Shown piece by piece: positions 36,147-45,128 of a stretch of 64,000 bases of DNA. Position 1 is the stretch's first letter. Each line of letters begins with the position of its first letter. Source of the stretch: Halolamina pelagica (GTDB lineage: Archaea; Halobacteriota; Halobacteria; Halobacteriales; Haloferacaceae); assembly GCF_001307315.1 (NCBI RefSeq), contig NZ_LGUC01000001.1, positions 496,001-560,000 of the forward strand, given 5' to 3'. Position numbers and translations under genes: made by a program. Under the pieces are notes generated by a model. It saw only the letters and a list, made by a program, of their open reading frames with translations, had not been told where the DNA came from and searched no databases.

Positions 36147-36747
36147 ATGGTCCGGGGGCTCGCCCCCGGGGCGCTGCGCTACGGGCTCCCGCCGCTGCTC
36201 GCAGGGGGCGCTCTGACGCCGGTGTCGGGCCCGATCGGGCTCTCGTTGGTCGCGCTGGGGGTGGCGGCGATATTGTTCCACCGCGATCCCGAGCGCCAGC
36301 CGCCCGCATCCGGCTTCGTCGCCCCCGCCGACGGCAGCGTCTCGGTCGTCCGCGAGGAGGAGGGCCGTATCCGCGTCGGCGTGTTCATGAACGTCACCGA
36401 CGTGCACGTCAACCGCGCGCCGGCAGGGGGAACCGTCGACTCGGTCACCCACCGCCCCGGCGCGAACAAGCCCGCGTTCTCGAAGGACTCCGACCGGAAC
36501 GAGCGCGTCGACGTCGACTGCGGCGAGTTCGAACTGTCGCTGATCGCCGGCTGGTTCGCGCGGCGGATCCACCCCTACGTCGAGGCCGGCGACGACCTGG
36601 CTCGCGGCGACAAGCTCGGCCACATCAGCTTCGGCAGCCGCGCGGACGTGCTCCTCCCCGAGCGCGTCGAGCACGCGGATCTGCGCGTGAAGAAGGGGGG
36701 ACGTGACCGCCGGGGAGACCGTCGTGGCCGTCGACCCCGCCGAGTAG
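36147..36747 (+). CDS. psd: Phosphatidylserine (archaetidylserine) decarboxylase, short type (apparent frameshift)
   Basis: About 200 residues, a typical length for archaeal Asd/Psd. The enzyme self-cleaves to form a pyruvoyl cofactor and turns archaetidylserine into archaetidylethanolamine. N-terminal membrane helices (YGLPPLLAGGALTPVSGPIG, LSLVALGVAAILFHRD) precede GFVAPADGSV, MNVTDVHVNRAPAGG and the processing site GHISFGSRADVLLP, where GS substitutes for LGST. The last residues need a frame change at the G run 36695-36700, which here appears one base too long; the corrected end is DVTAGETVVAVDPAE. It directly follows rfcC. Confidence 0.88.
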
Positions 36748-36764
36748 CCGGCGCGCGGCGGCCC

Positions 36765-37822
36765 TCAGCGCGACTTCTCGAGCACGTGGACGTGCCGCGT
36801 GAGCGACCGGTGAACCCGGCGCTCGAAGCGGTCCGTGACGCGCCAGTCGGTCGCCGCGACCGCGTCGTGCCAGTCGCGGTCGGCCATCAACACACAGGTC
36901 GCGTCGGCGCCGCTGACGCGGGCGACCTCGGCGAGCGCCCCCTCGACCAGATCCGCCAGCCGGTGGGTCGCGATCTTCGACTGCCGGCCGTACGGCGCGT
37001 CGAAGACGACGCCGTCGACGCTACCGTCCCGGAGCGGCAGGCGGGTCGCGTCCGCCCGGGCGACGGCAGCCGCGCGGTCCTCGGGCAGCAGCGCGTCGAG
37101 GTTCTCCTTCGTCCCGCGGACCATCTTCCACTGGGCGTCGGTGCCGACCACGTCGGCGCCGACGAGGCCGGCCTCGAGCAGCGTGCCGCCGGTCCCGCAC
37201 ATCGGGTCCAGAATCCGCCGCCCGGGCGCCGCGCCGGCGATGTTCGCCAGCGCACGGGCGTCCATCGGCGCCATGCTCCCCGGCTGGAAGAACGGCCGAT
37301 CGGTCGGCTGGCGCTCGCCGAAGTCGCGCTCGGACTCGCAGTCGAGCCAGCCCAGCACGCAGACCCCCTCGCTCGGGGGATCTGCCCCTGCTGGGCGGCC
37401 GCAGCGTCGCTGTCCGGGTCCGCCAGGCCGTCGTCGGCGGAGAACAGCACCCGGAGCTCGTGGTCCGGATCGTCGAGGTCGACCTCGAACCCGCGATCGA
37501 CCAACACGCCGCCGAGTCGGCGCTCGGCGTCGCGCGTGCTCACGCCCGTCAGCCCGCGCACGTCGCGAGCCCGGACGGCGACGGTCCCCTCGCGGTCGAT
37601 GGCGGCCGCCTCGAGGGCGATCGCGGCGGCGTCGACGCTTGCCGCCGCCGTCGCGAGCAGCTCGTCGGCGGCGTGGGTGTAGGCGAGCCCGCGGAGCCGA
37701 TCCCGGTCGACGTGGCCCGCGCGGGCCAGCCCGGGCGCGAGCCGTTCGACGCCGGCGGCCGCGGCGTCGGCCTCCCTGGCCGCGAAGGCGTCGTCCTCGC
37801 CGGCGAGTTCGAGGCAGTACAC
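36765..37822 (-). CDS. trmG10: tRNA (guanine(10)-N2)-dimethyltransferase, TrmG10 type (apparent frameshift)
   Basis: About 350 residues with an N-terminal THUMP-like RNA-binding region and a C-terminal methyltransferase with the N-methylase motif FDAPYGRQSKIATHRL (D/NPPY-like). DPMCGTGGTLLEAGLVGADVVG is SAM motif I, and PFFQPGSMAPMDARALANIAG matches TIGR01177 proteins. Archaeal TrmG10 makes N2,N2-dimethylguanosine at position 10 of tRNA. The frame breaks between 37364 and 37379, in CCCCC or GGGGG; adding a base gives QIPPSEGVCVLGWLDCESE. Start is GTG at 37822 (VYCLELAGEDDAF), the typical family opening. Convergent with psd. Confidence 0.88.
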
Positions 37823-37915
37823 GCCAGGGTGTGGGTGCGGGGTCGGAAAGAGGCTACCGCTCCGCTCCCGTCTCCCACTCACTGCCGGCGGATCCGGCCT
37901 GTCGGTCCCACCAAC

Positions 37916-37924
37916 CTATTTAAA
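37916..37924 (+). promoter_or_regulatory. TATA box of tbp
   Basis: The sequence ccaacctatttaaacctc contains a strong haloarchaeal TATA element, ctatttaaa, with its centre about 28 bp before the tbp ATG at 37948. This predicts a leaderless or nearly leaderless mRNA. It stands out from the GC-rich flanks. Confidence 0.75.
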
Positions 37925-37947
37925 CCTCACCGCCGACCCTTAAAGCG

Positions 37948-38508
37948 ATGACCGATCCCAAGGAGACGATCACCATCGAGAATGTCGTTGCCTCGACGGG
38001 TATCGGCCAGGAGCTCGACCTCCAGAGCGTCGCCATGGATCTGGAAGGGGCCGACTACGACCCCGAGCAGTTCCCCGGCCTCGTCTACCGCACGCAGGAG
38101 CCCAAATCCGCCGCGCTGATCTTCCGCTCGGGCAAGATCGTCTGCACCGGCGCGAAGTCGACCGACGACGTCCACGAGAGTCTCCACATCGTGTTCGAGA
38201 AGCTGCGAGACCTCAGTATCCCGATCGAGGACGACCCCGAGATCACGGTCCAGAACATCGTCACCAGCGCCGATCTCGGCGAGAGTCTCAACCTCAACGC
38301 GATCGCGATCGGGCTGGGGTTAGAGAGCATCGAGTACGAACCGGAGCAGTTCCCGGGGCTCGTTTATCGGCTGGAAGAGCCGGACGTGGTCGCGCTGCTG
38401 TTCGGCTCGGGCAAGCTCGTCATCACCGGCGGGAAGGAGCCGGCTGACGCCGCCGCGGCCGTCGACGTGATCACCGACCGACTGGACGAACTCGGCCTGC
38501 TCGGCTGA
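37948..38508 (+). CDS. tbp: TATA-box-binding protein
   Basis: A 186-residue TBP made of two direct repeats of about 90 residues, each with the saddle-forming strands: ITIENVVASTGIGQELDL...YDPEQFPGLVYRTQEPKSAAL and ITVQNIVTSADLGESLNL...YEPEQFPGLVYRLEEPDVVAL. The saddle contact segments LIFRSGKIVCTGAKS and LLFGSGKLVITGGKE are intact. The acidic surface is typical of halophilic TBPs. TBP recruits TFB (one copy is at 6387-7360) and RNA polymerase. No stop or frame problem. Confidence 0.97.
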   Translation: MTDPKETITIENVVASTGIGQELDLQSVAMDLEGADYDPEQFPGLVYRTQEPKSAALIFRSGKIVCTGAKSTDDVHESLHIVFEKLRDLSIPIEDDPEITVQNIVTSADLGESLNLNAIAIGLGLESIEYEPEQFPGLVYRLEEPDVVALLFGSGKLVITGGKEPADAAAAVDVITDRLDELGLLG

Positions 38509-38514
38509 GGAGCC

Positions 38515-38922
38515 GTGTCCGTGTCACTCTCCTTGGGCGCCGTCCACACCTTCGCCGTCCTGCCAGTGCCGTTGCAGTCGACGACGGTGTCGATCCTCAC
38601 GACGTACGTGCTGTTCGCTGCGTTCCTCTCCCTCACCGCGTTTATCGCCGCCCGGAACCTGCTGGGTGACGTGTCGCTCCGCCGGCACGCGGTCGTCGGC
38701 CCGCCGATCGCCGCCATCGCGTTCCTCGCGGCGACGTTCGAGTTCTCGCCGTTTCTCGCCCTCGGGGCCGCGCTGGCCGTCGACGGCCTGGCGTTCCGCC
38801 AGCTCCACGACCTCGACCGCCGGCTGCTGGTCGGCGTCGTCGTCATCCACTTCGTGGTGAGCGTCATCCTCGGCGCGGTCCTGTTCAGCCTGCTCGCGCT
38901 GCTCGGGTCGGCGCCGGTGTAG
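38515..38922 (+). CDS. Four-helix membrane protein next to tbp
   Basis: A 135-residue protein beginning at the GTG at 38515 (a second GTG at 38521 is also possible). About four membrane helices are seen: VSILTTYVLFAAFLSLTAFI, VVGPPIAAIAFLAATFEF, FLALGAALAVDGLAF and LVGVVVIHFVVSVILGAVLF. The loop FRQLHDLDRRLL is charged. It follows the tbp stop after only 6 bp, so it is probably co-transcribed. Homologues accompany tbp-like positions in haloarchaea in my recollection, without known role. Confidence 0.65.
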   Translation: MSVSLSLGAVHTFAVLPVPLQSTTVSILTTYVLFAAFLSLTAFIAARNLLGDVSLRRHAVVGPPIAAIAFLAATFEFSPFLALGAALAVDGLAFRQLHDLDRRLLVGVVVIHFVVSVILGAVLFSLLALLGSAPV

Positions 38923-38993
38923 GCGTCGGAGTCGCGGGCGTTTCGCGGGCGCAGAACGACGGCTTAACACCCCTCGCGGTCGACCGATCCGGC

Positions 38994-40295
38994 ATGCCCA
39001 CGCTCCACGTCACGAACGGTCGCGTGCTCCACCCCGACCACTCTATCACCGCGTCGGACGTGCTGATCGACCAGTCGACCGGCACCATCGAGCGCGTCGC
39101 CGACCCCGCCGAGATCGAGGCGACGGCCGAGGAGACCCTCGACGCCGCGGGCGGCCTCGTCGTCCCGGGCCTGATCAACGCCCACGGCCACGCCGCGATG
39201 ACGCTGCTCCGGGGCTACGCCGACGACAAGCCGCTGGACGCGTGGCTCCAGGAGGACATCTGGCCCGTCGAGGCCGAACTCACCGCCGAGGACATCCGGA
39301 TCGGCACGGAGCTCGCCGCGGTGGAGATGATCCGCACCGGCACGGTCGGCTTCGCGGACATGTACTTCGAGGAGCCCCACGTCGCCGGTGTCGTCGAAGC
39401 CTCGGGGCTGCGCGCGCTGCTGGGCCACGGCTTCGTCTCCGTCGGGAAGGACGAGGAGGACGCCCGGGAGGACCTGGAGACGAGCGTCAACTTCGCCGCC
39501 CAGTACGACGGGCTCGCCGGCGGCCGCATCGCCACGGCGGTGATGCCCCACTCGCTGACGACCGTGAACGAGGAACTGCTCCGCGAGGCGGTCGAGCGCG
39601 CCCGCGACGCCGACGTCCCGGTCCACATCCACGCAAACGAGACCGAAGACGAGGTCGCCCCGATCGTCGACGAGCGTGGGATCCGCCCGCTCGAGTACGC
39701 CGAGGACCTCGGACTCCTCGAGGACGGCGACTTCCTCGCCCACTGCGTCCACGTCGACGACGAGGAGATCGAGCGGCTCGCTGCCAGCGACGCCACGGCG
39801 GTTCACTGCCCCGCCTCGAACGCCAAGCTCGCCTCCGGGATCGCCCCCGTCGCCGACCTCCTCGACGCCGGTGTCACGGTCGGCCTCGGCACCGACGGCG
39901 CGGCCTCGAACAACGATCTCGACATGTTCGACGAGATCCGCGACGCCGCGATGCTGGGGAAACTCGGCGCCGACGACGCCGCGGCGGTCCCCGCGAGCGC
40001 GGTAGTCCGCATGGCCACCGAGGGCTCGGCCGCCGCGCTCGGCTTCGACTCCGGCCGGATCGAGGAAGGCGCCAACGCCGACCTCGCGGTCGTGGACCTC
40101 GACGCGGCCCACTTGACTCCCGAACACGACTTGGTGAGCCACCTCGCGTACGCGACCACCGGGCAGGACGTGCGGCACACGGTCTGCGACGGGCAGGTGC
40201 TGATGGCCGAGCGCGAGATCCAGACGCTCGACGCGGCGGCCATTCGGGAGCGCGCCCAGGAGCAGGCCGAGGAGCTGGTGGCGCGGGTGGCCTGA
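38994..40295 (+). CDS. Amidohydrolase: S-adenosylhomocysteine / 5'-deoxyadenosine-type deaminase
   Basis: A 433-residue metal-dependent deaminase of the ATZ/TRZ/MtaD-DadD group. The metal site is formed by NAHGHAAMTLLRGYADDKPL (HxH), VHIHANETEDEV, AHCVHVDDEE and GTDGAASNNDLDMFDE, all intact. Such enzymes convert SAH, methylthioadenosine or 5'-deoxyadenosine to inosine derivatives; in archaea DadD handles all three. With ahcY 1.3 kb downstream on the same strand, the local theme is recycling of SAM by-products. No symbol is given because substrate preference cannot be read from sequence. Confidence 0.88.
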   Translation: MPTLHVTNGRVLHPDHSITASDVLIDQSTGTIERVADPAEIEATAEETLDAAGGLVVPGLINAHGHAAMTLLRGYADDKPLDAWLQEDIWPVEAELTAEDIRIGTELAAVEMIRTGTVGFADMYFEEPHVAGVVEASGLRALLGHGFVSVGKDEEDAREDLETSVNFAAQYDGLAGGRIATAVMPHSLTTVNEELLREAVERARDADVPVHIHANETEDEVAPIVDERGIRPLEYAEDLGLLEDGDFLAHCVHVDDEEIERLAASDATAVHCPASNAKLASGIAPVADLLDAGVTVGLGTDGAASNNDLDMFDEIRDAAMLGKLGADDAAAVPASAVVRMATEGSAAALGFDSGRIEEGANADLAVVDLDAAHLTPEHDLVSHLAYATTGQDVRHTVCDGQVLMAEREIQTLDAAAIRERAQEQAEELVARVA

Positions 40296-40304
40296 CTGCG
40301 CGCG

Positions 40305-41500
40305 ATGGACCGCAGCGAGCTCCGGTTCTCGGGCTGGGAGTTGGTCGCGACCGCGGCCGTGGCGCTCGGCGCGGCGGGGGTGTACCAGTTCGGCTGGTCG
40401 TCGATCCGGCTCCCCCTCGGCGGCCGGCTCGGGGCGCCGGAGTCGGCGCTCGGCACCGTGTTCACCCTGTTCGTCGTCTTCCAGACGCTCGGGCAGTTCC
40501 CCGCGGGCTGGGTGCGCGACCGGTACGGCCCCCGGATCCCGCTCCTCGCTGCGGCGCTCTGCCTGGCTGGGGGTTCATCGGCGTCGGGCTCGCTGACTCC
40601 CTGCCCGTCGCTGCGGTGAGTTATGCACTCGGCGGCGTCGGCGTCAGCGCCGTCTACACCGTCGCCGTCAACACGCCCGTAAAGTGGTTCCACGACCGCC
40701 GCGGGCTCGCGACCGGCGTGGTCGGGATGTCGTTTAGCGGGTTCAGCTTCCTGGCGATCCCGACGATCCGGGGCAACGTCGGCGAGGCGTTCGAGGGGAC
40801 GATGTTCGTGCTCGCGGCAGTCGCCGGCGGCGGCGCCGTGCTGGCGGCGGTGGTGCTGCGGGACCCGCCACGGACGTCGGACACTGCCGACTCGACCGCG
40901 GCGGCGCTCGACGAGCGGGCGTGGACCTGGCGAGAGTCGGTTCGAACGTGGCAGTTCTGGCTGCTGTACGTCGTGTTCGCCGCCACCAACGGCGTGGGGC
41001 TGATGATCATCGGGAAGATCGTCTCCTTCGCCTCGGCGCTGTCGCTCCCGGCGGCGGCCGCCACGGCGAGTGCGTCCGCCGTCGCGCTGTCGGAGGCCGG
41101 CGGCGTCGTGATCGGCGGCAGCCTCTCGGACCGGCTGGGTCGCCGCCGCACCGTGGCCGCCTCGCTCGTTCTCTGTGGGCTCTCGCTGGCCGGCGCGGTC
41201 GCGCTCGGCGCGCAGGGGATCGCGACCGGCTTCGTCGCCCTCGTCGGCGCCGCGGCGTTCTTCCGCACGCCGATGTTCGCCGTGTTCCCGAACCTCGTCG
41301 CGGACTACTACGGCCGGCGCTACTCCTCGGAGAACTATGCGGCGCTGTACACGGCCAAACTGTTCGGCGGGGTGTTCGGCGGCACCGTCGCCAGCGCGCT
41401 GGTGCTCGTCATCGGCTGGTCGGCCTCCTTCCTGCTCGGGGCGGCGTTGGCCGTCCTCTCCGGGATCGCGGTGACGTTCCTCCGGCCGGTAGAGCGCTGA
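40305..41500 (+). CDS. Major facilitator superfamily transporter (apparent frameshift)
   Basis: About 398 residues with 12 predicted helices. The intracellular loop 2-3 motif is present as WVRDRYGPRIPLL, and its echo in the second half is SDRLGRRRTVAAS; VSYALGGVGVSAVYTVAVN forms part of the fourth helix. The frame changes near 40565 (one G missing in ctgggctgg); restoring it gives LCLAGWGFIGVGLADSLPV. It resembles oxalate/formate-antiporter-like MFS proteins (monocarboxylate group), but the substrate is not predictable. It lies 9 bp after the deaminase and before ahcY, so export or uptake of a nucleoside or methionine-cycle compound is a loose inference. Confidence 0.8.
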
Positions 41501-41558
41501 GCGCGCCCCCAGTGCAGTCGCCACGCGGCACGTTCCGGGCCGTCGCCGGGCCCCCTTC

Positions 41559-41590
41559 GGCTGCCGTGGTTGCCAGTCACCACGGCAGCC
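41559..41590. promoter_or_regulatory. Perfect 12-bp inverted repeat between MFS gene and ahcY
   Basis: GGCTGCCGTGGT (41559-41570) and ACCACGGCAGCC (41579-41590) are perfect inverted repeats separated by 8 nt, lying 58 bp after the MFS stop and 40 bp before the ahcY ATG. A TTTT follows at 41602-41605. It could be a terminator for the MFS transcript or an operator or leader structure of ahcY. Confidence 0.5.
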
Positions 41591-41630
41591 GTCCGACACC
41601 GTTTTGCGCCCGCTCGGAGAACCCACAGCC

Positions 41631-42914
41631 ATGAGTTCCTACGAGCGCGTCACCGCGCACGTCGACGACCCCGAGACGCTCCGCGAGGAGGGTCGCCGGA
41701 AGATGGACTGGGCGCTCCAGCACATGCCGATCCTCCAGTCGCTCCGCGAGGAGTTCGCCGACGAGCAGCCGTTCGCCGGCGAGACGATCGGGATGGCGAT
41801 GCACGTCGAGGCCAAGACGGCCATCCTCGTCGAGACGCTGGCGCTCGGCGGCGCCGAGGTCGCGGTCACCGGCTGCAACCCGCTCTCGACCCACGACGAC
41901 GTGTCCGTCGCGCTGGACGACGTGGAGAACGTCACCTCCTACGCCGTCCGCGGCGTTGACGACGACGGCTACTACGCCGCGATCGAGTCCGTCATCGACC
42001 ACGAGCCGACGATCACCGTCGACGACGGCGCCGACATGGTGTTCCGCATCCACCAGGAGCACCCCGAACTGATCGACTCGATCATCGGCGGCGCCGAGGA
42101 GACGACCACGGGTGTCCACCGGCTGCGCGCGATGGACGAGGACGGCGAACTCGACTACCCGATGTTCGCGGTCAACGACACGCCGATGAAGCGCCTGTTC
42201 GACAACGTCCACGGCACGGGCGAGTCGGCGCTGTCGGCGATCGCGATGACGACGAACCTCTCGTGGGCCGGCAAAACCGTCGTCGTCGCCGGCTACGGCT
42301 ACTGCGGCAAGGGCGTCGCGAAGAAGGCCGCCGGCCAGGACGCCAACGTCGTCGTTTGTGAGGTCGAGCCCCGGAAGGCGCTCGAAGCGCACATGGAGGG
42401 GTACGACGTGCTCCCGATGGCCGAAGCCGCGGCGGAGGGCGACGTGTTCATCACTACCACCGGGAACAAGGACGTGATCACCCGTGAGCACTTCGAGCAG
42501 ATGCAGGACGGCGTCCTCCTCGCGAACGCGGGCCACTTCGACGTGGAGATCAACCTCGACGACCTCGACGACCTCGCGGTCGACCGCTACGAGGCCCGCG
42601 ACGGCGTCGAGTCCTTCGAGATGGCCGACGGTCGCCGGCTGAACGTGCTCGCCGAGGGCCGCCTCGTCAACCTCGCCGCGCCGGTCGGGCTCGGCCACCC
42701 CGTCGAAGTCATGGACCAGTCCTTCGGGATTCAGGCGGTCTGTGTCCGGGAGCTGGTCGAGAACGGCGACGCCTACGACGCCGGCGTCCACGAGGTGCCG
42801 GACGAACTGGACAAGGAGGTCGCCGAGGTGAAACTCGCCGCCGAGGACGTGGCGTTCGACAGTCTCAGCGACGAGCAGCGCGACTACATGGACTCCTGGC
42901 AGCACGGGACCTGA
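41631..42914 (+). CDS. ahcY: Adenosylhomocysteinase
   Basis: A 427-residue NAD-dependent enzyme that splits S-adenosylhomocysteine into adenosine and homocysteine, relieving product inhibition of methyltransferases. Motifs: HVEAKTAILVETL and CNPLSTHDDV in the substrate domain, FAVNDTPMKRLFDNVHGTGES, the NAD-binding VVVAGYGYCGKGVAKKA, ITTTGNKDVIT, LANAGHFDVEI and GHPVEVMDQSFGIQA. It lacks the C-terminal Tyr tail of the bacterial/eukaryotic type, as usual in archaea. The ATG at 41631 is chosen over 41604 because the conserved region starts there. Confidence 0.96.
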   Translation: MSSYERVTAHVDDPETLREEGRRKMDWALQHMPILQSLREEFADEQPFAGETIGMAMHVEAKTAILVETLALGGAEVAVTGCNPLSTHDDVSVALDDVENVTSYAVRGVDDDGYYAAIESVIDHEPTITVDDGADMVFRIHQEHPELIDSIIGGAEETTTGVHRLRAMDEDGELDYPMFAVNDTPMKRLFDNVHGTGESALSAIAMTTNLSWAGKTVVVAGYGYCGKGVAKKAAGQDANVVVCEVEPRKALEAHMEGYDVLPMAEAAAEGDVFITTTGNKDVITREHFEQMQDGVLLANAGHFDVEINLDDLDDLAVDRYEARDGVESFEMADGRRLNVLAEGRLVNLAAPVGLGHPVEVMDQSFGIQAVCVRELVENGDAYDAGVHEVPDELDKEVAEVKLAAEDVAFDSLSDEQRDYMDSWQHGT

Positions 42915-43004
42915 TCGGGTTCCGCGGGGCGTCGACGCCGCCCGACTCACCCGGCTGGCTCGTCACCGACCGCCTTTTGGCGCCCCGTACCGGACCAGTT
43001 CGTA

Positions 43005-43541
43005 ATGCCGACGAACAGGAAAGGCGACCGGCGCGAGCGCGAACTCGTCAATCGCCTCGACGACGCCGGCTTCGCCGTCATGCGCGCGCCCGCCAGCGGC
43101 GGCGCGACCCAGCGCGAACTCCCGGACGTGCTCGCGGGCAACGGGGAGTCGTTCTACGCCATCGAGGCCAAGTCCTCCGCCGGCGACCCCATCTACCTCA
43201 CCGGCGAGGAGGTGCAGGCGCTGGTGTACTTCGCCCAGAACTTCGGCGCCAAACCCCGCATCGGCGTCCGCTTCGACCGCGAGGACTGGTACTTCTTCCA
43301 CCCCGGCGACTGCTACACCACCGACGGCGGCAACTACCGCGTCAAGAAGGAGACCGCCCTCGCCGACGGCACCGACATGGCCGAACTCGTGGGCGACACC
43401 GAGAAGGTCACGCTCGCGGAGGCCACCGAGCGCGGCACCGCGACCACGGGCGACGACGCCGACGACGGGGTCCGGAAGCTGCTCCAGGCCGTCGCCGACG
43501 GCACCCTCAGTGTCGAGGAGGCCGCCGACGCGCTCGCTTGA
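43005..43541 (+). CDS. hjc: Archaeal Holliday junction resolvase Hjc
   Basis: A 178-residue structure-specific endonuclease that resolves four-way DNA junctions. The nuclease core has [25 protein letters not shown] (basic N terminus with the catalytic Glu), the [10 protein letters not shown] catalytic Asp, [19 protein letters not shown] (E-x-K motif), then [20 protein letters not shown]. Core residues are about 1-125; the remaining approximately 50 residues are an acidic extension with [16 protein letters not shown], seen in haloarchaeal Hjc. The start is ATG at 43005. Confidence 0.93.
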   Translation: MPTNRKGDRRERELVNRLDDAGFAVMRAPASGGATQRELPDVLAGNGESFYAIEAKSSAGDPIYLTGEEVQALVYFAQNFGAKPRIGVRFDREDWYFFHPGDCYTTDGGNYRVKKETALADGTDMAELVGDTEKVTLAEATERGTATTGDDADDGVRKLLQAVADGTLSVEEAADALA

Positions 43542-43585
43542 GCCGCATCGAAGTGCTTTAGGGTACTGCCGGGCCACTCCGGAGT

Positions 43586-43792
43586 ATGGATATCGAGGAG
43601 GGCATGGCGCGGAAGATCGTGCTCTCGATCGTCGCCGTCGTGCTGTTCATCGTCTCGTTCATCGCCGTCGGCAGCAGCTTCAGCGCCGACGGGGCACTCA
43701 ACTCGACCGGCGGCCTCGGCCTGCTCGCCGCGCTGGCCGGCTTCATCGTCCTCATGGGGGCGCTCGGCCTCTACTTCGCCAGTCAGGACTGA
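43586..43792 (+). CDS. Small membrane protein behind hjc
   Basis: A 68-residue protein with two hydrophobic helices, IVLSIVAVVLFIVSFIAVGSS and LGLLAALAGFIVLMGALGLYF, and an acidic N terminus MDIEEGMARK. It resembles haloarchaeal small membrane families (DUF7472-like in my recollection). Its last 10 bp overlap the 3' end of priL on the other strand. A TATA-like ctttagggt lies about 30 bp upstream, suggesting its own promoter. Confidence 0.6.
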   Translation: MDIEEGMARKIVLSIVAVVLFIVSFIAVGSSFSADGALNSTGGLGLLAALAGFIVLMGALGLYFASQD

Positions 43793-44922
43793 GCCAGTTC
43801 TCGCTCGCGCCAGTCGACGCGTTCCGCCGGATCCGTCTCCTGCAGTCGCTCTCGATACAGCACCAGCGGGTGATCCGCCCGCTCGCGGTGGCCGTTCTGG
43901 TTCGTACAGATGCCGTACGCCGACAGCGTCTCACACGACGGCGGCGGATACTGCGCACCGCGGTTCTCGCCCAACCGCTCGACCGCGTAGCGGACGTGCC
44001 GGGCGTCGATGGTGGTGTCGGCACAGAACGCCGCCGCCTCGTCCGCGTCGAGGCCGATGGCCGCGAGGAAGGAGAGCAGTGCGAACGACTCGGTGTCGTC
44101 TAACTCCTCGCTCTCGGCGCGGGTCAGCAGTTCGTCGATGCACTCCGGGAACAGCGACGGGAGCACGGCGTCGATCTCCCGGACCGCCACGCGCTCGCCC
44201 AGCAGGTCCCGGAGCGCCGAGAGCGGCTCGTCGAGCGCCGCCTCCAGCGCCGTCCGTCGGTCGTCACCCAGATCGAACGGGAGCCCCTCCGAGACGCGCC
44301 GGCGGACTGCCTCGACGAGCAGCCCCTCGCCGTCGGCGCCGTACAGCTCGCCGCGCCGGATCCGGACCTCGCCGTCGGCGAGTTCGCGGTTGACGAGGCG
44401 CCACTCCTCGCCCCAGTCGTCCGTGAGCAGGAGGTACTGTTCGACGCCGACGCGGTACCAGTCACGGTCAGTCGCGCCGGCGCTGCGGTTACGCTCGGCG
44501 CCGGCGAGCCGCTCCTCCCGGACCGCCGCTTCCAGCCCGAACTCCCGCAGGATCCGCGGGAGCGACACCGAGGCGTCGGTCGTGCTTCGGAGGCCGTCGT
44601 CGTCGCCGGTCACGTCCTCGGCAAAGCGGGCGGCGGCCGTCGCCGCCTCCGCGGTCGCGTACTTCTCGACGGCCTTCTCCTTCGACAGTAGTGAGACGAG
44701 CACGCGCGCGACGGGGTAGGAGAGCAGTTCGGCCTCGTCGCTCCAGCGCCCCGGTTCGTCGGGTGCGGTGGTGCCCTCCGTCAGCGCGCGCTCGACGCGC
44801 TCGCGGCCGCGCTCGACGGCTGGGTTGCCCGACTCGGCCAGTTCGGGCACCGAGGCGCCCAGCTCCCCGACGGCCTCGCGGGCCGCGTCGAAAAAGGGGT
44901 AGCGGGCGTGAATCGGCTGCAT
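43783..44922 (-). CDS. priL: DNA primase large subunit PriL
   Basis: A 379-residue regulatory subunit of archaeal DNA primase, which helps PriS start and extend RNA/DNA primers. The N terminus MQPIHARYPFFDAAREAV is typical. Four cysteines for the [4Fe-4S] cluster are in FPECIDELL, AAFCADTT and PPSCETLSAYGIC, with the surrounding HPLVLYRERL conserved. The middle carries helical insertions rich in acidic residues. PriS is not in the window. The neighbouring rfcA, hjc and rfcC strengthen the replication context. Confidence 0.92.
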   Translation of the reverse strand: MQPIHARYPFFDAAREAVGELGASVPELAESGNPAVERGRERVERALTEGTTAPDEPGRWSDEAELLSYPVARVLVSLLSKEKAVEKYATAEAATAAARFAEDVTGDDDGLRSTTDASVSLPRILREFGLEAAVREERLAGAERNRSAGATDRDWYRVGVEQYLLLTDDWGEEWRLVNRELADGEVRIRRGELYGADGEGLLVEAVRRRVSEGLPFDLGDDRRTALEAALDEPLSALRDLLGERVAVREIDAVLPSLFPECIDELLTRAESEELDDTESFALLSFLAAIGLDADEAAAFCADTTIDARHVRYAVERLGENRGAQYPPPSCETLSAYGICTNQNGHRERADHPLVLYRERLQETDPAERVDWRERELAQS

Positions 44923-44961
44923 ACCCCGCCGTTCCGGAGCACGGTGAATAAGCACTTCGAA

Positions 44962-45026
44962 CCCGACCTTTTTCTTCGTCGGGTGCGCCGGCGGCGCACC
45001 GCTCCTCGAAAAAGCTCGACCAAAAA
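44962..45026 (-). repeat. T/A-tract hairpin repeat R2, copy 1 (downstream of rfcA)
   Basis: The sequence reads cccgaccttttt, then CCCGAC/GTCGGG arms and the perfect hairpin GGTGCGCC-ggc-GGCGCACC (44982-45000), then aaaaagctcgaccaaaaa. The same frame of cccgacctttt ... aaaagctcgaccaaaa recurs at 53422-53475 with a different hairpin. On the minus strand, about 100 bp downstream of the rfcA stop, it gives two U-runs around a stem, fitting a transcription terminator. The remaining gap to priL holds gcgaacgaagtgagcg-like sequence and no gene. Confidence 0.6.
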
Positions 45027-45128
45027 GGCCGCTCGCTCGGGCTCCGGGAGAGCTTCGCTCTCCCGTGCTCCCGCTCACTTCGTTCGCGGGAACTCCGCCC
45101 TCGCTCGCGGTGGGTGTTCGGTGTCCAG

